From Ignavibacteriales bacterium (lineage in GTDB: Bacteria > Bacteroidota > Ignavibacteria > UBA10030): 53,604 nt of DNA. Under the pieces are notes generated by a model. It made no database searches and had not been told where the DNA came from. It saw only the letters and a program-made list of their open reading frames with translations. The stretch lies in the NCBI GenBank assembly GCA_016186715.1, contig JACPLA010000081.1, forward strand, positions 1-53,604. Direction: 5' to 3'. Both the position numbers and the translations under genes were made by a program. Positions within the stretch are counted from its first letter, which is position 1. Each line of letters starts with the position of its first letter. Shown piece after piece: positions 17,709 through 27,292 of the stretch.

Positions 17709-19844
17709 ATGAGTACATCGCTCCGACCACTCCTGTCATCACCATATATCCCGTTCGGCACTCAATACTACCGCGCTCCCTCCCCTCCTGAGACCGAGTG
17801 GGAAACAGATCTGCAAACAATCGCATCACTCGGCCTTAATACAGTGAAATTCTGGGTGCAATGGCGCTGGAATAATCCGTCGGAGGGTGTGTACAAGTTC
17901 GACGATATTGACCGTCTGATGGACCTCGCGCACAAGAACTCCCTGTGCGTCATGCTGAATACCATCTTCGATGTAGCCCCCGCCTGGGTGTACCGGAAGT
18001 ATCCGGACGCCTCGATGATCACGCTCGACGGGCGGCAAATCGGGCCGCAAACCCAACCGCACAGGCAGATTGGCGGGCTTGGACTTTGTTTGAACCACCC
18101 TCAGGCGATGGAACATTTTTTTGCTTTCCTCCGGGAGACTGTGGTGCGATACAAAGATCACCCCGCTCTCGAGATGTGGAATGTCGCCAGTGAGCCGGAA
18201 CTCACGAGCAGCATGGCGGAGATGCGTTTGTTCGCCGGAGATGCGTCGAAGATTGGCGACATGCTGTGCTATTGCCCCCATTGCCGGTCTGCCTTCACGG
18301 CGTGGCTGGAGGACAAATACGGGTCCGTGGAAGCTCTGAACCTCTCATGGAACCGCAATTACGTATCGTTCGAAGAGATCGAGCTTCCAAAGACTCGCAA
18401 TACGTTCAATGACATGATCGACTGGCGGATGTTCTTTGTCCATGTGCTGGGCGAGAATGTCCGGAAACGGTTCGATGCTGCGAAGCAAGCCGACGGGAAA
18501 CACCCGCTGTTGTGCCATCATGTGTTCATACAGGGCTTCCCCGTGACCTCAACGGCGAACGACCCCTGGAATGTTGCTCAATTCGGCGATCTGCACGGGT
18601 TCACCCAAATGGATGATCCCATGATGTCGGATATCCTGAGATCATGCGCAAAAGGCCGACCGGTCATTTCGGCCGAAATGCTCATGATGTACGGATATAC
18701 GCTCGAGTTGCCGCGTCTCATTGATGGCGACGACATCAAAAGGTTCGTGTTTACGGGGATCGCTGCGAATCAGAAAGGGTTTGTGTTCTGGCAGTACCGG
18801 CCGGAGACGCTGGGACGCGAAGCCCCGGCCTGGGGCCTGACCCGCCTCGACGGATCGCCAACACCCTGGCTGCAGCAGTTTGCCGAGGCCGGGAAGGCCC
18901 TTCAAAAGAATGCGGCATTTCTCCTTGATGCGAAACCCCGCCCTGCCGAGATCGCAATCCTGTACAGTCCGGAAAATCAGATTTTTTCCTGGACGGCAAC
19001 CGGCTCCGAAATGACGGCAACCGATTCCTTGCTGGGTGTCCATACCGCCCTCTATGAGCGAAACTTCAACGTCGATTTCATCCATCCATCTGAATTCGAA
19101 AACGACATCCTTGCCCAGTACCGCGTTCTCTACATTCCATTCCCTTATTGCCTTTCCGAACCGGTGTGCCGGGCTATCGGACAATGGGTGGAGAAGGGCG
19201 GGACACTGATCGGTGAAGCGTATTTTGCAGGTTGGGATCGAGAGCGCGGCACGCATGCAACAACGATCCCGGGATATGGCCTGCATAGGGTTTTTAAAGT
19301 CCGCCAGGCAACGGTCTATCCTCACCCTGCGCCGGGGATGACCGTGCGGAAGAACCTCGGGCGCACGAGGAGTGCAGCGAAAATTCGAGGCGCGCTTGTC
19401 CAGGAAACGTTCCTGAACGATGGGGCGGAGGTCCTTGCAACGTTTGGCAAGGGGCTGCCCGCCGTTACAAGGGCTGCGCACGGGAGCGGCTGGGCTGTTT
19501 TGATCGGATCGTTCGTCGGCCTTGTGTACAGGCGCCTGGCCTACAAACCAAACGGAGACCTTATTGCCGATCTTGTGGCAGCGGGTGTTTCAGAGGGCGC
19601 TCCGCGGACAACAACAGGACGAGTGCGAATCGACATTCTGACATCGGCCGACGGCCAGGCCATGCTGATCCTGCGAAACCTGGAGAGCAAGCCCGTCAGA
19701 ACCGGGTTCTGGATTCCCCTCAGGCGGGCTTCGAAGGGAACGGAACAGTTTTCGGGAGAATCGATATCCCTGAAAGCGCAGAAGGACGGCGTTTCAGGCA
19801 CGGTTTCGCTGAAGGGTGGCGAGGTGAAAGTATACCTTGTTTAA
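17709..19844 (+). CDS. GH42 beta-galactosidase family protein
   Basis: A 711-residue retaining glycosidase. The barrel has the acid/base E162 in 'LEMWNVASEPELT' and the nucleophile E323 in 'VISAEMLMMYG'. The GH42 zinc cluster is present as C187, C189 and C192 in 'MLCYCPHCRSAF', with C127 as a likely fourth ligand. A trimerisation-like domain starts near 'IAILYSPENQIF' and a small C-terminal beta domain ends the protein. No signal peptide, so it is probably cytoplasmic. I chose ATG 17709 over an in-frame TTG at 17703. The stop overlaps the MFS transporter start by 8 bases, suggesting the sugar carried by that transporter feeds this enzyme. Confidence 0.88.
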   Translation: MSTSLRPLLSSPYIPFGTQYYRAPSPPETEWETDLQTIASLGLNTVKFWVQWRWNNPSEGVYKFDDIDRLMDLAHKNSLCVMLNTIFDVAPAWVYRKYPDASMITLDGRQIGPQTQPHRQIGGLGLCLNHPQAMEHFFAFLRETVVRYKDHPALEMWNVASEPELTSSMAEMRLFAGDASKIGDMLCYCPHCRSAFTAWLEDKYGSVEALNLSWNRNYVSFEEIELPKTRNTFNDMIDWRMFFVHVLGENVRKRFDAAKQADGKHPLLCHHVFIQGFPVTSTANDPWNVAQFGDLHGFTQMDDPMMSDILRSCAKGRPVISAEMLMMYGYTLELPRLIDGDDIKRFVFTGIAANQKGFVFWQYRPETLGREAPAWGLTRLDGSPTPWLQQFAEAGKALQKNAAFLLDAKPRPAEIAILYSPENQIFSWTATGSEMTATDSLLGVHTALYERNFNVDFIHPSEFENDILAQYRVLYIPFPYCLSEPVCRAIGQWVEKGGTLIGEAYFAGWDRERGTHATTIPGYGLHRVFKVRQATVYPHPAPGMTVRKNLGRTRSAAKIRGALVQETFLNDGAEVLATFGKGLPAVTRAAHGSGWAVLIGSFVGLVYRRLAYKPNGDLIADLVAAGVSEGAPRTTTGRVRIDILTSADGQAMLILRNLESKPVRTGFWIPLRRASKGTEQFSGESISLKAQKDGVSGTVSLKGGEVKVYLV

Positions 19845-21105
19845 CGAATTGTTCAAAGCCGGCGACCAAACGGTTCGCCGCAACATCCTTGCAAACATTG
19901 CCGACGGCTCGTTGTTTGCATTCGCCATGAGCTTTGTGTCAATCCAGACCATTCTTCCAGTATTCGTTCAGAGTATGGGCGGCAGCAACGTGGCGGTGGG
20001 GTTGGTTCCGGTGGTGTGGGTTTTCGGATTCAACTTCCCGCAAGTGTTCATTGTGCGGAGGGTGCAGGAACTTGAATGGAAGAAACCCCTCTTCATGAGA
20101 ACGGCGCTCATTCAAAGGATTCCGTGGCTGCTCCTCGCTTTGGTGTGCTTTTTTGCCCTGGAACATCTTCCAACGGGTGTTCGTCTGTTCACGTTCTTTG
20201 GGTTTTTCCTGCTCGCCGCAGTCGGCGGAAGTCTCAACCTGCCCGTGTGGTTCGACCTGACGGCGAAACTGATGCCCGTTCGCATTCGAGGCCGGATGTT
20301 CGCCGCGCGATCGATCATCGGCTCAATGCTGGGGATCGGCGGAGGAGCACTGACAGCTCTTGTCCTCGCAACTCTCCAGTTTCCCGGAAGTTACGGCATG
20401 TTGTTCCTGCTCGCGTTCCTCTCGATGATGGCCTCATACTGGTTCCTTGGGATGCTGCGGGAGGAAACGCCTGGCCCTCGCTTGGCGGAACAACGCCATT
20501 ATCTGGAAACGGCGCGGAACATTCTCATAACGCCTTCGAATTTCCGGAACTTTCTTCTTTCGGACGCGCTCCTGATCGGCTCGTCGATGTCAAATGCGTT
20601 CTTTGCGGTATATGCGCTGAAAAAATTCGCCCTTTCGGATGCGTACGCGGGTGCGTTCACCGTCGTCCTGATGTCGAGCATGATCATCGCCAGCGTCCTG
20701 TTCGGATATCTTGCCGACCAGTTCGGCCACAAAATGAATCTGCTGATTAGCGCAGGCGCCACCATCGCTGGCTCGCTTACGGCTATTCTTGCTGCCTCCC
20801 TGGAGGTGTTTCTCATCGTGTTCATTTGCTCCGCGTCCGGAATTGCGGTCAACGTGATCTCCCGGCTGCCGATGATCGCAGAGCTCTGCCCGGAAGAACA
20901 GAGGCCCGCATACATCGCGCTGACGAACATGCTCACGTCTCCGTTTGTCCTCCTGGGCATTGTCGCCGGGTGGATGGCGGATCGGATCGGCTACGAGTCT
21001 GTGTTTCTCCTGGCTTCGGTCTTCGCGCTGGGAGCCTTATCCCTCCTTGCCTTCAAAGTACGGGAGCCGCGGGAGCTCGTCGCTGCAACACAGACGGTAC
21101 CATAG
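19837..21105 (+). CDS. MFS transporter
   Basis: A 422-residue inner-membrane transporter with about 12 hydrophobic segments and a central cytoplasmic loop around residues 200-225. The motif-A-like loop 'FGYLADQFGHKMNLL' is in the second half. The start is a TTG at 19837, 8 bases inside the GH42 gene, so expression is probably coupled to it. This is the only inner-membrane sugar-type permease in the carbohydrate island, making it the likely entry route for the oligosaccharides cut by the flanking enzymes. The substrate is unknown. Confidence 0.85.
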   Translation: MFNELFKAGDQTVRRNILANIADGSLFAFAMSFVSIQTILPVFVQSMGGSNVAVGLVPVVWVFGFNFPQVFIVRRVQELEWKKPLFMRTALIQRIPWLLLALVCFFALEHLPTGVRLFTFFGFFLLAAVGGSLNLPVWFDLTAKLMPVRIRGRMFAARSIIGSMLGIGGGALTALVLATLQFPGSYGMLFLLAFLSMMASYWFLGMLREETPGPRLAEQRHYLETARNILITPSNFRNFLLSDALLIGSSMSNAFFAVYALKKFALSDAYAGAFTVVLMSSMIIASVLFGYLADQFGHKMNLLISAGATIAGSLTAILAASLEVFLIVFICSASGIAVNVISRLPMIAELCPEEQRPAYIALTNMLTSPFVLLGIVAGWMADRIGYESVFLLASVFALGALSLLAFKVREPRELVAATQTVP

Positions 21106-21113
21106 GAGGATTC

Positions 21114-22676
21114 ATGGCATCAGAGGGTGAACTCGTCTTTCGTCCTTACTTTGTTCAATCGGGGGTCGGCCCGCATCTTCTGGATTGGGCCTACGCGTCC
21201 GATGCGAATTGGGATGCGTTTCACTCGGACATTACGGCCGGCCGCGACGGTGTGAGAATCTCCGACACGGAGGGCAGGGAACGGTTTGCCATAGACGTCC
21301 GGTGGAATGTGGAGGGATTCGGCTACATTTTCATCACCGCCGATAACGGAGGAGAATACTACCGGCTGCCCGGCCCCGGGAAGACCGAAACACGGAACCT
21401 GAACTACGAGCTTGCGAACAGCAGGGTCGCGCGCAACCGGCGGCGTTTCGGACTCCACAGGAAAGAGGGATGGAAGCCGTCCAGGGAAGTCGAGCAGCTT
21501 GTCGCACTGTCGGACGGATATTTGAGTGATGCCGCAAAACAGCAGGCAAACCCGGAGCGGTGCGCGGAGTTGTCGCAGAAGTCGCTCCTGTACGCAATGG
21601 TCGTTGCTGAAAAGATCGAGCTCGAAAAGGCGGAGTTAGATATCGCACGCAATGGCTCCAGACCGGACTTTTTTGTTGGATGCGACGCGAGGGGGTATTT
21701 CCAAATGGACGTCGAAAAGTTCTTGGACCTTTTTCCCCAGCTCTTCAATTACGCGACGATCACCCATTACCTTGTGAGCGGCGTCTTTGAGGACTTCGAG
21801 GCCGAGGAGGGAAAAAAGAGGTTCGAGCTCCGGACGGCCTTGTTCAACGAGCTGCGAAGGAGAAACATCGCGGTGGAGGGAAGGCCTCTCTGGTGGTCCT
21901 ACAAAACCACGACGCCGGACTGGTTGCGCAGAAAGAACTTCGACCAGATCAAGATTTACCTGGAAGATCACGTGAGAAAAGTCGTGGGGCATTACGGAGA
22001 AGGAATGTATGCCTGGGAAATCGTCAACGAGTTCCACGACTGGGCCAACGAATGTCAACTGACTCCGGACCAGGCCGTCGAGCTCACAAAACTCGCCTGT
22101 GATGTGGCTCGTGACACGGCGCCTAAAGTCCATCGCCTGATCAACAATTGTTGCCCGTTCGCGGAATATGTCCAGCTGAAGAAATGGACGGACCTTGACG
22201 CTCTGTACCCCCAGCGAACGCCCTGGCAGTTCATGAAAGACCTGACGGATGCGGGGGTGGATTACACAATCACCGGCCAGCAGATGTACTTTCCCTACCG
22301 TGATCTTGCTGACACGATCATCCTCATCGAGCGTCTCGAGACGTTCGGCCGGCCCGTGCAACTGACGGAGGTCGGCGCCTCGTCGGGACCCTCCGCCGAT
22401 TCGATTCATTCCGGCCGCCTGACGATCTCGAACGAACCGTACATCTGGCACCGGCCGTGGGACGAAGAGCTTCAGGCAGACTGGATGGAATGGATGTACA
22501 CCCTCGCCTACAGCAAACCCTTCATTGAAGCGATCAATTGGTACGATTTCGTTGATCCGCATTCATGGATTCCCAATGGGGGGTTTCTCAGGTCGCCAAA
22601 GGGTGAAAAACGCGCGGTGTTTGACCGGCTTTTGAAACTCCAGGAACGATGGAAATCACTTCCGCGAAAACAATGA
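21114..22676 (+). CDS. GH10-like glycoside hydrolase, paralogue 1 (no signal peptide)
   Basis: A 520-residue divergent member of the xylanase family GH10 and first of three tandem paralogues. A strong TAGGAGGA ribosome site at 21103-21110 fixes the ATG at 21114; the upstream open frame lies inside the MFS gene. Residues 1-110 form a conserved N-terminal domain ('GPHLLDWAYASD', 'FGYIFITADNGGEYY'). The barrel has the acid/base E306 in 'YAWEIVNEFHDWA' and the nucleophile E419 in 'VQLTEVGASSG'. The usual GH10 'GHTLVWH' strand is replaced by 'GRPLWWSYK', so the substrate may not be plain xylan. It has no signal peptide, unlike its two neighbours. Confidence 0.78.
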   Translation: MASEGELVFRPYFVQSGVGPHLLDWAYASDANWDAFHSDITAGRDGVRISDTEGRERFAIDVRWNVEGFGYIFITADNGGEYYRLPGPGKTETRNLNYELANSRVARNRRRFGLHRKEGWKPSREVEQLVALSDGYLSDAAKQQANPERCAELSQKSLLYAMVVAEKIELEKAELDIARNGSRPDFFVGCDARGYFQMDVEKFLDLFPQLFNYATITHYLVSGVFEDFEAEEGKKRFELRTALFNELRRRNIAVEGRPLWWSYKTTTPDWLRRKNFDQIKIYLEDHVRKVVGHYGEGMYAWEIVNEFHDWANECQLTPDQAVELTKLACDVARDTAPKVHRLINNCCPFAEYVQLKKWTDLDALYPQRTPWQFMKDLTDAGVDYTITGQQMYFPYRDLADTIILIERLETFGRPVQLTEVGASSGPSADSIHSGRLTISNEPYIWHRPWDEELQADWMEWMYTLAYSKPFIEAINWYDFVDPHSWIPNGGFLRSPKGEKRAVFDRLLKLQERWKSLPRKQ

Positions 22677-24364
22677 AGAAACCGAAACGTGCATACTCGA
22701 GGCGCGACTTCATCGGGACGGCGGCCGGTGCGGGGGCCTTCCTTGCGGCCTCGGGCCTTTCTGCCTTTCCGGCGCCGACAATCCTGACGGCCTCCAGGAC
22801 GCGCCCCTCAATTGCCGCGGGGACCCTGAGATTCCTCCCGCACTACGTCCAGCGGGGTTCGGGCCCTCACCTGCTCGACTGGGCATACGCGTCCGATTCA
22901 AAAGGCGACGCGTTCCGATCGGACATCGCGGCTTCGCGGGACGGACTGCTGCTTTCGGATACGAAGGGGGAAGGACGCTTTGCAGTCAACGTGCGGTGGA
23001 ACGTCGAGGAGTTCGGCTATATTTTCATTACGGCGGACAACGGCGGCGAGTTCTACAAGCTTCCGCCCAACGGGAGGGAACAATCCCTGAACCTTAATTT
23101 CGAGCTGGCAAAAAGCAGGGTCGTGCAAAACAGGACGCGGAGGGCCGGGTTCGAGAAAACCGGTTGGAAACCGTCGCGCGAAACAAAGGCCTATCTTGAC
23201 CTTTCGGAGGACCTGTTCGGCGACGCCCGCCGCTCAACGGGCGAGCCCCGTCGCGGATTGCTGTCCCAGAAGTCACTGACATACGCCATGTGGGCTTCCG
23301 AAATGATGGAGCTCGAAAAAGCCCGGTTCAACATCGAATCGTTGAAGCGGCCCCGTGCGGATTTTTTCTTCGGCTGCGATGCACGGGCGTTCTACCAGAT
23401 GTATCAGGATACATTCCTCGAATTGTTTCCCGAGCTCTTCGACTACGCAATGGTTACCTACGTGATCAAAGGGGACGGAATGATGAGCGATTTCGAGCCG
23501 GTGGAGGGAAAGCGGAACTTCGGGACAAGAGATGTCCTCGTGAGAAAGCTCAGGGAGCGGAATATCACCGTTCAGGGACGGACTCTGTTCTGGTTTTATG
23601 ACGGCGTGACGCCGGATTGGCTCAAACGAAAATCGTTTGAGGAACTGAAGAAGTATGTCGAGCGGCACACGAGGGAAACGATCGCACACTATCCCGAGGA
23701 AATGTTTGGATGGGAGATTTTCAACGAGTTTCATGATTGGGCGGTCGAGGTCGATGTCACGCCGGAGCAAACGGTTGAGCTTGTAAAGCTGTCCTGCGAT
23801 GTGGCGCGGGATACAAATCCGGATTGCCACCGCATCATCAACAATTGCTGCCCGTTCGCGGAATATGTGCAGCTTGGAAAGACATCGGGCGGCGATGCAC
23901 GGTATCCCCAGCGAACGCCGTGGGAATTCACGAAAGACCTCGTGGATGCCGGCGTCGATTTCACCATGCTGGGCCAGCAAATGTACTTTCCGTACCGCGA
24001 CCTGCAGGACATCATGGTCTTCCTGGAGCGAATGGCGGAGTTTCGAAGGCCGGTCCAGTTGTCGGAGGTCGGAGCCCCCGGCGGTCCCACGAACCTCTCA
24101 GTAAAAACCGGCTCGGTTGGATTTCCGGAGGAACCGTTTATCTGGCGACGCCCGTGGGATGAAGAGCTTCAGGCGGACTGGCTTGAAGCGGTTTGCACCC
24201 TCGCCTTCAGCCGTCCCTGGATTGTGAATTTCAGCTGGTTCGACCTCCTCGACCGCGGGGCGTTCCAGAAGAACGGCGGTCTTCTCAGAAATGACAAAGG
24301 TGAAAAGAAAGCCGCCTGGCATCGCTTCAAAAAACTTCAGAATACGTTGAAACAATCGGCATAA
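22673..24364 (+). CDS. GH10-like glycoside hydrolase, paralogue 2 (Tat signal)
   Basis: A 563-residue exported paralogue. The N-terminus carries a twin-arginine signal: 'YSRRDFIGTAAGAGAF' at residues 8-23, followed by an Ala-rich hydrophobic stretch ending near 'SAFPAP'. It shares the N-terminal 'GPHLLDWAYASDS' and 'FGYIFITADNGGEFY' domain, the acid/base motif 'WEIFNEFHDWA' and the nucleophile motif 'VQLSEVGAPGG'. The subsite strand reads 'GRTLFWFYDGVTPDWL'. The ATG at 22673 overlaps the previous stop (ATGA); an in-frame ATG at 22649 with AGGA before it is an alternative. Confidence 0.78.
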   Translation: MKKPKRAYSRRDFIGTAAGAGAFLAASGLSAFPAPTILTASRTRPSIAAGTLRFLPHYVQRGSGPHLLDWAYASDSKGDAFRSDIAASRDGLLLSDTKGEGRFAVNVRWNVEEFGYIFITADNGGEFYKLPPNGREQSLNLNFELAKSRVVQNRTRRAGFEKTGWKPSRETKAYLDLSEDLFGDARRSTGEPRRGLLSQKSLTYAMWASEMMELEKARFNIESLKRPRADFFFGCDARAFYQMYQDTFLELFPELFDYAMVTYVIKGDGMMSDFEPVEGKRNFGTRDVLVRKLRERNITVQGRTLFWFYDGVTPDWLKRKSFEELKKYVERHTRETIAHYPEEMFGWEIFNEFHDWAVEVDVTPEQTVELVKLSCDVARDTNPDCHRIINNCCPFAEYVQLGKTSGGDARYPQRTPWEFTKDLVDAGVDFTMLGQQMYFPYRDLQDIMVFLERMAEFRRPVQLSEVGAPGGPTNLSVKTGSVGFPEEPFIWRRPWDEELQADWLEAVCTLAFSRPWIVNFSWFDLLDRGAFQKNGGLLRNDKGEKKAAWHRFKKLQNTLKQSA

Positions 24365-24444
24365 TATTTGCGCCACGGTTCGGGTGGCCGGCAAAGTTAC
24401 CTGGGATGACCGTGAATGCATGATTCCATATTCTCAGGAAAACG

Positions 24445-26112
24445 GTGAAACCATATAATCGACGATCGTTCCTCCGTTCCGCCGCACTCGGTGCCGGCGC
24501 GCTTGCATTGAATCCGGTCCTTCGATCCGCTTCCTCCCGGATCATTCGTCAGGCGGGAACAGCAGTGTTCAGGCCGTATCCTCATTCTTTTATGCCTCTC
24601 CTGGATTGGGCGTACGCCGCCGACGAATTCGAAGATCCCTTCGCATCACCGATGACCGTGGGACGCGATGGCATCGCTGTTGACAAGGGTATCGGCAAGA
24701 GGCCGTACAGTGTAAATGCAAGGTGGTATGTGCCGGGATTCGGTTTGGTCTGGCTGTCCGCCGATAATGCAGGGAAAAAATACAGTCATGAAGATGCATC
24801 ACGATCCGGCCCGTTTAATCTGAACTATGAATTTGCCAGAAGCCGTGTCGCGCGGAATGCGGAAGTTGCCGGGCGGTACGAAAAGCAGGGAACGGTGTTT
24901 TCACCGGAAGTGGTGCATCTCAGGCATCTCACAGAAGAGTTGCTCAACGACGCCTTCAAAGCTCTGTCCGACGGTGAGCAATGCGGTGCGATTTCCAACA
25001 AGTGCCTGAACTACGCCCTCTGGGCCGGGGAAAAAATCGAGCTGGAAAAAGCCCGGCAGGACATTGCCCGCATGCAGCGAAAGGACCAAGTGAAGTTCGG
25101 GTGCGAAAGCCGGCAGTACATTTGGGCAAAGTCGGAGGATATGCAGAAGCGCTTCGTCGAAGTAATGAATCACGCCACCGTCACCCATTACATCTGGGAT
25201 ACCTGGTATCCGCTGTTTGAGCCAAGCGAAGGAGTATATAACTGGGGGATCAAGGACGATATTGTGCGGTGGCTGAAGGCAAACAGGATCAGCATCGAAG
25301 GGAGACCGATTGTTTGGTTCCATCCATCAGTGACGCCGGACTGGTTGAAGAACAAGAATTTTGATCAGCTCAAAAAATATGTGGAGAAGCACACGGTTAA
25401 TCTCGTATCGCACTACGGGAACGATCTCGCCGAATGGGAAGTGATAAACGAGTATCACGATTGGGCAAACATCCATAACCATACGCCTGCGCAAATCACG
25501 GAGATCACGCGGCTGGTGTGCGACAAGACGAGGGAGACCAACCCGAAGGTCGGACGCCTGATCAACAATTGCTGTCCGTGGGCCGAATACGCAGCCAGAG
25601 GAAGGATGGCGCGCATGGCCGCAACACGGCCTCTTCGTTCCCCGAGGAAATTCATGCAGGACATCACCGAGGCCGGAGTTGAATACGAGTATCTCGGCAT
25701 CCAGATCTACTTTCCGCAGCGCGACCTTTCGGACATCGTGCGCCTGCTGGAACGGCTTGAACAACTCAACAAGCCGCTGGTCATCACGGAAATAGGAGCG
25801 AGCTCGGATTTCACGGCGCCGTCGAACACTGGTGCAACACGCGGATCGTCCGGCGAACCGTACGCCTGGCACCGGTACTGGGACGACGAGCTCCAGGCCG
25901 ATTGGCTCGAGCAGGTCTATACCATCTACTACAGCAGGCCGACGATCAAAGCGATCAATTGGTATGATTTTTCCGATTTCAGGCCGTTCATTGTCAACGG
26001 AGGACTCATCCGTGAGGACGCCACGCCGAAGCGTTCGTTTGAACGGCTCAAGTCACTCCTGGCTTCGTGGGGAAGATTGCCGGGACAACACCAAGAGGGA
26101 GGCGGAGAATAG
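24445..26112 (+). CDS. GH10-like glycoside hydrolase, paralogue 3 (Tat signal)
   Basis: A 555-residue third paralogue, starting with GTG at 24445 after an AGGAAA ribosome site. The Tat signal is 'YNRRSFLRSAALGAGALAL' (residues 4-22). The N-terminal domain is more divergent ('MPLLDWAYAADE', 'GFGLVWLSADNAGKKY'). The barrel keeps the acid/base in 'WEVINEYHDWA' and nucleophile in 'VITEIGASSD', and its subsite strand reads 'GRPIVWFHPSVTPDWL', keeping a histidine that paralogues 1 and 2 lack. The corrinoid methyltransferase module begins 9 bases downstream. Confidence 0.78.
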   Translation: MKPYNRRSFLRSAALGAGALALNPVLRSASSRIIRQAGTAVFRPYPHSFMPLLDWAYAADEFEDPFASPMTVGRDGIAVDKGIGKRPYSVNARWYVPGFGLVWLSADNAGKKYSHEDASRSGPFNLNYEFARSRVARNAEVAGRYEKQGTVFSPEVVHLRHLTEELLNDAFKALSDGEQCGAISNKCLNYALWAGEKIELEKARQDIARMQRKDQVKFGCESRQYIWAKSEDMQKRFVEVMNHATVTHYIWDTWYPLFEPSEGVYNWGIKDDIVRWLKANRISIEGRPIVWFHPSVTPDWLKNKNFDQLKKYVEKHTVNLVSHYGNDLAEWEVINEYHDWANIHNHTPAQITEITRLVCDKTRETNPKVGRLINNCCPWAEYAARGRMARMAATRPLRSPRKFMQDITEAGVEYEYLGIQIYFPQRDLSDIVRLLERLEQLNKPLVITEIGASSDFTAPSNTGATRGSSGEPYAWHRYWDDELQADWLEQVYTIYYSRPTIKAINWYDFSDFRPFIVNGGLIREDATPKRSFERLKSLLASWGRLPGQHQEGGGE

Positions 26113-26121
26113 GCGGAAACC

Positions 26122-27270
26122 ATGACATCAAAAGAACGCCTCATGACGGCTTTTCGGCGCGGGAAGGCCGACCATGTTCCCGTTTGCCCCGATATTTCGG
26201 TGATGGTCCCGGCAAAACTGACTGGCCGCCCGTTCTATGAGCTGTTCCTGGACGGCCGGCCACACAACGGATGGACATCTGCGACGTACTCCGAGGCCTA
26301 TGTAAACGCCGTGAAGCACTTCGGCATGGATGGCTGGTACATCTATGGCGGGCTGAAGGAGCTCCGACCCGAAGGTGCGCCGGAGTTCACCGAGGAAATC
26401 GTCGATACCTCCGAGGGAAAACTTGTGAAGCGAAAATGTGTAACGCCGCTTGGCGCGATGACCGAAGAGGAGATGTTCTTCGGGGACGAACCGCCCTGGA
26501 GAGAAGAAAAGCCCATCAAGAGCCTGAAAGAGGACTTCGCGAAATTCAAGCTCTGGATGGGAACCGGGCCCTGGAAATGGGCCGCAGAGTTTGAAGACAG
26601 GCACAGGATCGGCGACCATGGAGTGTATGTGGGGATGATTCCCGTCTTTCAGGACTGGTGGTTTCATTACCGTCACGGTGGGTTCGAACAATGTTTTACG
26701 GATTACCGCGAAGAAGAACGGTTCATGGATGAGGTCCATGAATTCTGGATGGAGTGGGCGCTGGCCTACGTGCGCGCCATGGCGGCGGCAAAGCCGGATG
26801 AAATCATGCTCGGCGGCTCCAGCGCAAGTTTGAGCATCAGCTCGCCGGACGTGTTCCGGAAGTACGAGCTGCCGTTTCTCAAGCAGGCGTCACGTATTTG
26901 CCGGAACGCCGGTATAATTTCGCATTTGCACATTTGCGGCCGCTCCTGGGAGCTGGTCCAGATTGTCGCGGAAGAGACGGATGTCGATGTCATGGAACCG
27001 ATGGAGGAACCCCCGGGGGGGAATGTGGATATTGCGGAAGCGAAGCGGAGAGTGGGTGACCGGCTCTGCATCAAGGGGAATATCAATACGTTCGATTTCA
27101 TGATGAATGCGACGCCCGAACAGGTGGAAGAGAAATGCAAGAGGTTGATCGACGACGTGGCGGCGGACGGCGGATTTGTGCTCTCCACGGGAGATCAGTG
27201 CGGCCGCGACACGCCTCAAGCAAACCTCTTCAAGATGGTTGAAGTTGCAAAGACGTACGGAAAGTACTGA
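26122..27270 (+). CDS. UroD/MtaA-family corrinoid methyltransferase
   Basis: A 382-residue member of the uroporphyrinogen-decarboxylase superfamily, in the branch that moves methyl groups on corrinoid proteins (MtaA/CmuA/MtbA type). The zinc-site pattern His-x-Cys ... Cys of that branch is visible: H270 and C272 in 'ISHLHICGRSW' and C360 in 'LSTGDQCGRDTP'. A true decarboxylase would not need these. It opens a three-gene module with the corrinoid protein (22 bases on) and the MtaB-like gene. It probably moves the methyl group from the corrinoid to an acceptor; in a bacterium tetrahydrofolate is more likely than coenzyme M. Confidence 0.8.
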   Translation: MTSKERLMTAFRRGKADHVPVCPDISVMVPAKLTGRPFYELFLDGRPHNGWTSATYSEAYVNAVKHFGMDGWYIYGGLKELRPEGAPEFTEEIVDTSEGKLVKRKCVTPLGAMTEEEMFFGDEPPWREEKPIKSLKEDFAKFKLWMGTGPWKWAAEFEDRHRIGDHGVYVGMIPVFQDWWFHYRHGGFEQCFTDYREEERFMDEVHEFWMEWALAYVRAMAAAKPDEIMLGGSSASLSISSPDVFRKYELPFLKQASRICRNAGIISHLHICGRSWELVQIVAEETDVDVMEPMEEPPGGNVDIAEAKRRVGDRLCIKGNINTFDFMMNATPEQVEEKCKRLIDDVAADGGFVLSTGDQCGRDTPQANLFKMVEVAKTYGKY

Positions 27271-27292
27271 CCCTCTCAGGAAGGAGTATGAA

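Noticed and set aside
20826-21113. N-terminal extension of the first GH10-like gene
   Set aside because: It lies inside the MFS transporter gene in another frame, and a strong TAGGAGGA site marks the start at 21114.
26122-27270. Uroporphyrinogen decarboxylase of haem synthesis
   Set aside because: The zinc-type His-x-Cys and Cys residues and the adjacent MtaC/MtaB genes point to a corrinoid methyltransferase; no other haem gene is nearby.
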